From assembly GCA_020216745.1 (NCBI GenBank), contig JAIWNQ010000291.1, forward strand, positions 1-19,707: a stretch of 19,707 bases of DNA, given 5' to 3'. The stretch comes from Candidatus Hydrogenedens sp. (GTDB lineage: Bacteria > Hydrogenedentota > Hydrogenedentia > Hydrogenedentales > Hydrogenedentaceae). The translations under genes were made by a program, and so were the position numbers. The notes under the pieces are model-generated. The model was not told where the DNA came from. It was given only the letters and a program-made list of their open reading frames with translations, and did no database searches. Within the stretch, counting starts at the first letter, position 1. Each line of letters begins with the position of its first letter. Positions 15,256-19,707 of the stretch are shown here, piece by piece.

Positions 15256-16677
15256 TTAAAAAGTAAAAACCTTTGCCCTTAGTTTGCTGGGGTATATCCC
15301 CCTGTTATATGTGTCGAGATACCACGCAAGGATAGCACATCGGTCTGCATCAATAATGTGGTCATTACCCTTAGAATAAATGTATTGTCCCTGTGCATTA
15401 AGTAGATATGTATGATTGGCATATTGTTGTTCACGTTCCACACTTTTGGGAAATATAATTGTATGTTCTGTTAATCGTCGTTGTAGTAATTCTGTCATCC
15501 ATTCTTTTGTGCGACGTCGCTGGACTGTTCCATCGGACAAATGCCCAGTCTCAATCATAGCACCGAATTCAAATGCACAAATTTTACGCTCCCATTCATA
15601 CCCCAGAGACATTAATAGGTGTGCAACTGCTCTGCCACTATTACCGCAGTCAATCCCTATTCTATGGAAATGGTAGGCACGGTCTAAAGCCTGAATAACC
15701 TCCTGCTGTTGGGCATAGTTTACATGCTCCAGATGAACACGAAAAACACCAATTAAATATGGGGGCTCATTCCGATAGACAACAAATTCGGAAGGAGCCT
15801 GGGCAAAACCTAAATCACAGCCCAAGTAATAATGACCCGCTGGAATATCGCTCGGTAGTTCCAACTCCAGTACCGAGTTTTTTAAAATCACTTCATTTAA
15901 AGGAAGCGATTCATCTACACATGATAAGTAATCATCAAGATTAAACACTGCGTTTACTGGCTCGCCATGTAAACCTAAAACACGATGAATATACCCTGGG
16001 CTATCACGTCCGCCATAGAGATAAGCAAGTTCCTCATCTTTCTGCTTTGTAAACTCTGGATTAAGATAGCTGGGCCAATGATATTGTTCTGCCTCCGCTA
16101 AGAATGTCATCCGATAAAAAGTGTTTCGTAATCCATTTGGCACTCCATAAACCCAACGGCGTCCTCCCGCATTAAGGGCTTGATACAATTCGCCCCAGCT
16201 TGTATCGGTCATCTCTTGGGCTTCATCCACAATCTGCCAGTCCACATGCATCCCTTGGAAATTAATCCCTCGCGGCCCAGCAATACGCCCCCAAAGAATA
16301 AATCCATTGTTAAATCGGATGAAGTACGATGGCGAACGACGTAACTCCGCAATATTTCCTGAAAATTCGGGGCTTGTTTCGAAACGACGGACAAGGCGGT
16401 TCATAACTGGAAACAGATGATTTTCACATTGTGTTGCAATAAGCATCGACGTGCCAGGCATACATACCATTGCCCAACACGCAATAATCTCTATCTCTGT
16501 GGTCTTGCCTACATCACGACCATCACAGTGAACTTTGCGGAGAGCATGTGATTCTAATGATGCCCGTTGATACTCACGCAAACGCCACGGTCTACCTTCT
16601 GCATTACGGAAAAAGCGATATGCAAATAATTCACGTGATTGTAAAAGTTGATATAGCGACTTCTGTAATTCATGCAT
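15256..16677 (-). CDS. Phage-type terminase large subunit
   Basis: 473 residues from ATG 16677, 7 bases after GGAAGAG. The N-terminal ATPase has a terminase-type Walker A GRDVGKTT (residues 53-60, Lys58), a Walker B IVDEA (149-153, Asp151-Glu152), and a coupling-type motif YGVPNG at 177-182. The C-terminal half fits the RNase H-like packaging nuclease: YYLGCDLG with Asp288, IGIDCGNSG with Asp343, and NDHIIDADRCAILAW with Asp443/Asp445. In phages this protein pumps DNA into the prohead and cuts it. Length and all catalytic residues look intact, so it is not an obvious relic. No portal, capsid, tail or integrase gene is in this window; neighbours are a 3D-domain lipoprotein, a coiled-coil protein and the sigma-like fusion. 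It may be a prophage remnant or a cell-adapted gene. Confidence 0.8.
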   Translation of the reverse strand: MHELQKSLYQLLQSRELFAYRFFRNAEGRPWRLREYQRASLESHALRKVHCDGRDVGKTTEIEIIACWAMVCMPGTSMLIATQCENHLFPVMNRLVRRFETSPEFSGNIAELRRSPSYFIRFNNGFILWGRIAGPRGINFQGMHVDWQIVDEAQEMTDTSWGELYQALNAGGRRWVYGVPNGLRNTFYRMTFLAEAEQYHWPSYLNPEFTKQKDEELAYLYGGRDSPGYIHRVLGLHGEPVNAVFNLDDYLSCVDESLPLNEVILKNSVLELELPSDIPAGHYYLGCDLGFAQAPSEFVVYRNEPPYLIGVFRVHLEHVNYAQQQEVIQALDRAYHFHRIGIDCGNSGRAVAHLLMSLGYEWERKICAFEFGAMIETGHLSDGTVQRRRTKEWMTELLQRRLTEHTIIFPKSVEREQQYANHTYLLNAQGQYIYSKGNDHIIDADRCAILAWYLDTYNRGIYPSKLRAKVFTF

Positions 16678-16756
16678 ATTTAATCTCTTCCAAAATATGG
16701 TTGCAAATAAACCTCACCATTTTTTAATAAAATGTTGTTTCATACATCTTGCACAC

Positions 16757-17224
16757 TTATTTGCCTGGCGGATACCAGACCTTCACTTCTTTTGTTTGTT
16801 TTCCCCATCGTATTGCATCTTTATGTTTTTTGAAGAATAGGTCTATCCGATCCCCTTGAGTGGAACTGCCACGGTCCTCTACCCGACCATAGCCGTAACC
16901 AGGTATGTACATTACAGTTCCAAAAGGAAAGCGACTTGTATCGGCTGAGATTGTTCCTTTTTTCGCTTTAACACCACTTGCAGTCATCCCTACTTTTTTC
17001 GGTTTGCCTCGATTTGGACCATGAGCAACCACAGGACGTCCAAACCTCAGCCAGCTCCGTTTCCAATTGCAACATTTACCACATGGACAAAAACCTCGTG
17101 TTTCTAATGTTAAAACCTCTGAACGTCCACCCGCAGGTGGTCTGAATCGATTCGAGGTCGTTGCACAGCCCATACATAACAGGATAAGAATCGAAATGAA
17201 TATGATAGAACTTTTTTTTAACAT
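16757..17224 (-). CDS. 3D-domain lipoprotein, possible peptidoglycan-acting enzyme
   Basis: 155 residues from ATG 17224; a GTG at 17230 is too close to the AAAGG ribosome site. The signal sequence ends in LLCMGC, a slightly atypical lipobox that would lipidate Cys20. A Cys-rich stretch (FCPCGKCC, Cys46, 48, 51, 52) precedes the 3D domain: GMTASGVKAKKGTISADTSR (Asp95), FGTVMYIPGYGYGRVEDRG (Asp117) and GDRIDLFF (Asp125, Asp128). The three Asp motifs define the 3D fold, a double-psi beta barrel seen in MltA and YocH-like lytic enzymes. The likely role is glycan cleavage or binding at the cell wall, anchored to a membrane. It has its own promoter at 17275-17302 and is followed after 79 bases by the terminase-like gene on the same strand. 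Confidence 0.8.
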   Translation of the reverse strand: MLKKSSIIFISILILLCMGCATTSNRFRPPAGGRSEVLTLETRGFCPCGKCCNWKRSWLRFGRPVVAHGPNRGKPKKVGMTASGVKAKKGTISADTSRFPFGTVMYIPGYGYGRVEDRGSSTQGDRIDLFFKKHKDAIRWGKQTKEVKVWYPPGK

Positions 17225-17265
17225 ACCCACTTACCTTTCACTGGTTGCATTACGAATGCGTTACC

Positions 17266-17285
17266 TTTGATTATATTCTATCAAA
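17266..17285. promoter_or_regulatory. Inverted repeat overlapping the -10 box of the 3D lipoprotein promoter
   Basis: TTTGAT (17266-17271) and ATCAAA (17280-17285) are exact reverse complements 8 bases apart. The repeat covers the -10 element, an ideal place for a repressor. The half-site resembles the TTGAT/ATCAA half-site of CRP/FNR-type regulators, but the spacing is 8 instead of 4, so I do not assign it to that family. Confidence 0.35.
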
Positions 17286-17302
17286 AACAGATTCATTTTC
17301 AA
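17275..17302 (-). promoter_or_regulatory. Probable promoter of the 3D lipoprotein gene
   Basis: On the minus strand TTGAAA (17302-17297) and TAGAAT (17280-17275) are 16 bases apart, each a 5/6 match. The -35 box overlaps the TGA stop of the upstream coiled-coil gene. The predicted start is near 17268. A second short inverted repeat, GCATT-ACG-AATGC at 17247-17259, lies in the leader. Confidence 0.5.
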
Positions 17303-17817
17303 TTACAAATTTCAACATCTTCTTTAATTGTGTCAATATCGGGTTTAATTCCAGTTTCAATCGGTAGCGTATCTCTACCTTTTTCTAATTCCTTTTCGCA
17401 ATGGAGTAAATCTTGTACAAGTTCAGAAATACTTTGACTATGTACATGCTTTGGTTCTGATGGTTTGATTCGCTCCAATTCAGCTACAATGTCCCTCAAT
17501 CGTTCAAGATATTTGAACAACATCTCAAACTTCTGAACCGTCTCATTCTGTTTTATATGTTTCCTCTTCACAGTTTCGTATCCATCTGTTATTTCTTCTT
17601 CTAAAGATGAAGTTTTTTCAACATCATGTTCACACCGTTGAATAAAAAACATTAAAACCAATAATTCCCTCAACCGAATTTGAAGCCATGGGCTAATTTC
17701 TATACCTTTATCTTCAAACCAGCCCGAAAGTGCTTTAACCTTTTCTCGCCATTGACGTTTCTCAAATGGAGTTAGCCATTTTTCACCCTTCTCAAGAGAA
17801 TAAAGAATATAACCCAT
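17299..17817 (-). CDS. Helical coiled-coil protein, unknown function
   Basis: 172 residues from ATG 17817 with a perfect AGGAGG ribosome site. It has no signal peptide or TM. The N-terminal part (WLTPFEKRQWREKVKALSGW, ISPWLQIRLRELLVLMFF) is helical. Residues about 70-125 form a charged coiled coil (EKTSSLEEEI, VQKFEMLFKYLERLRDIVAE), followed by a short acidic helix (SELVQDLLHCEKELEKGR). I do not recognise the family. Because it is two genes upstream of a large terminase on the same strand, a small-terminase-like or other packaging partner is conceivable, but no terminase small-subunit motif is visible and this is speculation. Confidence 0.7.
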   Translation of the reverse strand: MGYILYSLEKGEKWLTPFEKRQWREKVKALSGWFEDKGIEISPWLQIRLRELLVLMFFIQRCEHDVEKTSSLEEEITDGYETVKRKHIKQNETVQKFEMLFKYLERLRDIVAELERIKPSEPKHVHSQSISELVQDLLHCEKELEKGRDTLPIETGIKPDIDTIKEDVEICN

Positions 17818-18118
17818 TGTTTGCCTCCTATTTATTGTGTTCTTTATAACTCCTCATTTATATTCCAAATCGTTTTGCCCTCGTAAAAACATAACCTATT
17901 CACCTACAACGAAATAGGAGGGGACAACCCCTGTCATTCTAAAGGAATACAAACAAATCTGCTTGTGGAAAGTTAAATGTAGCATAAGCATTCCTATCGA
18001 CGCATCACTTCTACCTATTTATTAATACTACCTGTTCCATATCATACCCATTCCAGCTATCACATTAGTTCCACTCCATTAGCAAAAACGCTGATGGTTC
18101 TTTTACTATTAAGAACCT
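17818..18118. other. Intergenic region without a recognised gene
   Basis: About 300 AT-rich bases between the 3-TM gene and the coiled-coil gene. It holds the AGGAGG ribosome site of the coiled-coil gene and a small perfect hairpin (AGGGG-ACAA-CCCCT) at about 17929-17945 with no T-run, so it is not an obvious terminator. No tRNA-like fold, small gene or strong promoter was recognised. Confidence 0.4.
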
Positions 18119-18523
18119 TCAAATGTTAATGGGTCTCGATAGAAAACGTAAGAATAATCCTAACAACGCAATAATAAACCCCAAACCAGAACAAATAACA
18201 CCACCCCAATATGCACCTACTGCTACCTGACCCGTCCCAAGTAAAAAATCGAAGATAACAAAAATTAAGCCGAATAGAACAAGAAACGCACCTGTAAATA
18301 CAAAATCAATAGGATAACTTTCATGAAGTTCATCCTGCTCTATCTCAAACAGTTCTCGTATTTGGGGAATCTCATCAAGGAGTTCTGGCGTCTCTTCTAA
18401 CCGCTCAAGTAATGCAAGCCGAACACGATATTGTATCCATACTCGCATTATTGCACGAAAAGCAAAATAAAATGTCGTAACAACTACAAATAGTAATGGC
18501 AAACTCATAAGTACTTCCCGCAA
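18119..18523 (-). CDS. Small membrane protein with three TM segments
   Basis: 134 residues. The TTG at 18523 is 8 bases from a good AAAGGAG and is preferred; ATG 18508 is the alternative. TM1 (LMSLPLLFVVVTTFYFAFRA) is followed by a charged helical stretch (RLALLERLEETPELLDEIPQ, ELFEIEQDELHES), then TM2 (FVFTGAFLVLFGLIFVIFDF) and TM3 (WGGVICSGLGFIIALLGLFL) and a short basic tail. Similar small proteins are widespread and uncharacterised; I cannot assign a role. It stands alone between two gaps of 227 and 301 bases, so it may be monocistronic. Confidence 0.7.
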   Translation of the reverse strand: MREVLMSLPLLFVVVTTFYFAFRAIMRVWIQYRVRLALLERLEETPELLDEIPQIRELFEIEQDELHESYPIDFVFTGAFLVLFGLIFVIFDFLLGTGQVAVGAYWGGVICSGLGFIIALLGLFLRFLSRPINI

Positions 18524-18673
18524 TGGTTACTCTCCTTTATTGACATGATTCCATAGAATATAGTTTCATATATTTTACATCTTTTTTCTCATCAACTAAA
18601 AACCTAAATTCTACAACATCAAAAAAAGTTTTTTGAAACGAATACAACACATTCTACTTAAAATCACAACCGT

Positions 18674-18716
18674 AAAAAAACGGAGGCACTCTATTCACTC
18701 CGAATAAAGTGCCTCC
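18674..18716 (-). terminator. Strong intrinsic terminator of the dockerin/cohesin-like surface protein gene
   Basis: GGAGGCACT (18682-18690) and AGTGCCTCC (18708-18716) form a perfect 9-bp GC-rich stem. An inner ATTC/GAAT pairing extends the fold. On the minus strand it is followed by one G and seven T (18680-18674). It lies 35 bases after the end of the surface protein gene. Confidence 0.9.
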
Positions 18717-18750
18717 AAAAATCGTGTAGGGAAAATTCCCTTACTAATTA

Positions 18751-19707
18751 CTAAATGTTAATACGTGCCTTTTTGCCAGCACGAACAAGTAACAGACCAG
18801 ATACAAGACCTAACAACATCATATCTGCCATATATGAACCACCTGAACCATTTCCAGCACCGCAGGATACGATGAACTTACGTTTCGGTTCTTGCGGTTG
18901 TGTTTTCTCTCCTTCTTTAGTTCCTTCAGCGGCCCCTTCTTTAGTTCCTTCAGTGGTTCCTTCTTTAGTTCCTTCAGCGGTTCCTTCCGGTGTTCCTTCA
19001 GGGGTGCCCTCTGGAGTACCTTCGACAACGCCTTCCGGTGTTCCTTCAGGGGTGCCCTCTCCCTCTGTTGTTGCGCCTGGGGGCAATATCTTCGGAGCCT
19101 TCGGGTCGTCAAACATTGGAACATGGGCATACATATCATTTATCATTGCCTGAGTTAGTACCAACTCCGCATCTCCTTCCTCTGTCATCTTAAATGTAAC
19201 TTTTACCAATTCTACAGAGCCTTTCGCTCCAAGGTTCTCTTCACCTGATGCACTGATACGTAAGGAACTACCTCCTTCGCTTATTTCCTCATTCCAACTT
19301 AAACTTAAACCCGAAGCTCCACTACCTAATGAGACACCTTTTACCTCCGCATAATTATTATCATAGTTCAATACTAAATTAAACCCAGCCACATTCGACA
19401 CATTATCCGCATATACGGATATTGTTTTCTGCTCATTCGCTACGCCAACTAACTTATCACTTAACCATACATGCACCTCAACATCTGCCTTCTCCAAATC
19501 CGCCAATATCGCTTCTGCGGACATCGAACCCGCATCCGCTAACCACGCTACATCCATTAAATACTCATCATAACTCTTTACTAAACCCTTTACCTTCGGC
19601 GGTGTTATATCTTTACCTGCTAACCAACGTTGTATTAAACTCGAATCCGCACTGTCTACCAAACCATCCATATTTATATCACCCGATTTGCGTAAACAGT
19701 CATTTCC
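18751..19707 (-). CDS. Dockerin/cohesin-like surface protein with EGT repeats and C-terminal sorting signal (5' part missing)
   Basis: The frame runs off the right edge of the window; the ATG at 19671 is internal, because the preceding codons (GNDCLRKSGDIN) belong to the same dockerin-type calcium loop, GDINMDGLVDSADSSLIQRW. A second, weaker dockerin-like helix follows (SYDEYLMDVAWLAD). Next is a domain of about 120 residues with the look of a type I cohesin (TISVYADNVSNVAGFNLVLN, YDNNYAEVKGV, SVELVKVTFKM). A stretch of four-residue repeats (EGTP, EGTK, EGTA) acts as a flexible stalk. The end is a tripartite sorting signal: SCGAGNGSGG, a TM (MADMMLLGLVSGLLLV) and a basic tail (RAGKKARINI). 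The protein is therefore probably exported and processed at the cell surface. Whether it binds partner proteins through its cohesin- and dockerin-like parts cannot be told from this. A strong terminator follows. Confidence 0.8.
   Translation of the reverse strand, partial: GNDCLRKSGDINMDGLVDSADSSLIQRWLAGKDITPPKVKGLVKSYDEYLMDVAWLADAGSMSAEAILADLEKADVEVHVWLSDKLVGVANEQKTISVYADNVSNVAGFNLVLNYDNNYAEVKGVSLGSGASGLSLSWNEEISEGGSSLRISASGEENLGAKGSVELVKVTFKMTEEGDAELVLTQAMINDMYAHVPMFDDPKAPKILPPGATTEGEGTPEGTPEGVVEGTPEGTPEGTPEGTAEGTKEGTTEGTKEGAAEGTKEGEKTQPQEPKRKFIVSCGAGNGSGGSYMADMMLLGLVSGLLLVRAGKKARINI
18907..19072 (-). repeat. Tandem repeat encoding EGT-x units
   Basis: Twelve-base units encode EGTP, EGTK, EGTA, EGTT and variants, about 13 in a row. 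Longer exact copies exist: a 30-base segment at 18983-19012 recurs at 19031-19060 (48-base step), and the EGTK-bearing units recur every 24 bases between about 18910 and 18980. Near-identity at the DNA level points to recent slippage or unequal recombination, so the stalk length probably varies between strains. Confidence 0.9.

Noticed and set aside
17266..17285. FNR/CRP box
   Set aside because: The half-sites TTGAT and ATCAA are present, but the spacing is 8 and not 4 bases, so it is kept only as an unassigned inverted repeat.
18755..19193. Open frames on the opposite strand across the EGT repeat (Pro/Ser- and Phe/Ser-rich)
   Set aside because: They are shadows of the repetitive coding sequence on the minus strand; compositions are periodic and no ribosome sites fit.

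Overview
The window looks like a chromosomal segment of an AT-rich, Gram-negative-type bacterium from the PVC/Hydrogenedentota/Lentisphaerae sphere. Supporting signs are a DUF1559-type prepilin with the [25 protein letters not shown] head and an HxGGGNVLYMDGHVEF tail, large secreted beta-helix and DUF4091 carbohydrate-active proteins, an ECF-sigma-like domain fused to a membrane anchor, and a dockerin/cohesin-like protein with EGT-P repeats and a CGxG-TM-basic C-terminal sorting signal. The phylum is an inference; there is no rRNA or other phylogenetic marker here.

Region 1 (1-3653, + strand, very AT-rich): the tail of an upstream gene (1-90), then three membrane or secreted proteins of unknown function (116-2269, 2356-3417, 3456-3653), apparently one operon. 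The first two have unusual Asn/Lys-rich leaders carrying several strong Shine-Dalgarno/ATG pairs, all in one stop-free frame. The first reads like two membrane proteins joined through an intergenic-looking linker. This is the best candidate here for an undescribed system.

Region 2 (3705-4417, - strand): a decayed IS481-family transposase that has lost the middle of its catalytic domain. It separates region 1 from the rest.

Region 3 (4461-13038): a stand-alone Mrr_N-type winged-helix protein, then a secreted DUF4091 glycoside-hydrolase-like protein, a prepilin gene on the other strand interrupted by one in-frame TAG (with a textbook promoter, a perfect 10-bp inverted repeat at the start of transcription, and a terminator), a secreted GH141-like beta-helix protein, and a secreted zinc-dependent phospholipase C-like protein with a C-terminal DNRLRE-like domain. 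The set suggests breakdown of polysaccharide or cell-surface material outside the cytoplasm.

Region 4 (13075-19707, all - strand): reading in the direction of transcription, the 3' part of a dockerin/cohesin-like surface protein ending at a strong terminator, a small 3-TM protein, a coiled-coil protein, a 3D-domain lipoprotein, a phage-type large terminase with ATPase and nuclease motifs intact but no other phage genes, and a membrane-bound ECF-sigma-like fusion with a pseudopilin-like C-terminus. No tRNA, rRNA or CRISPR array was seen.
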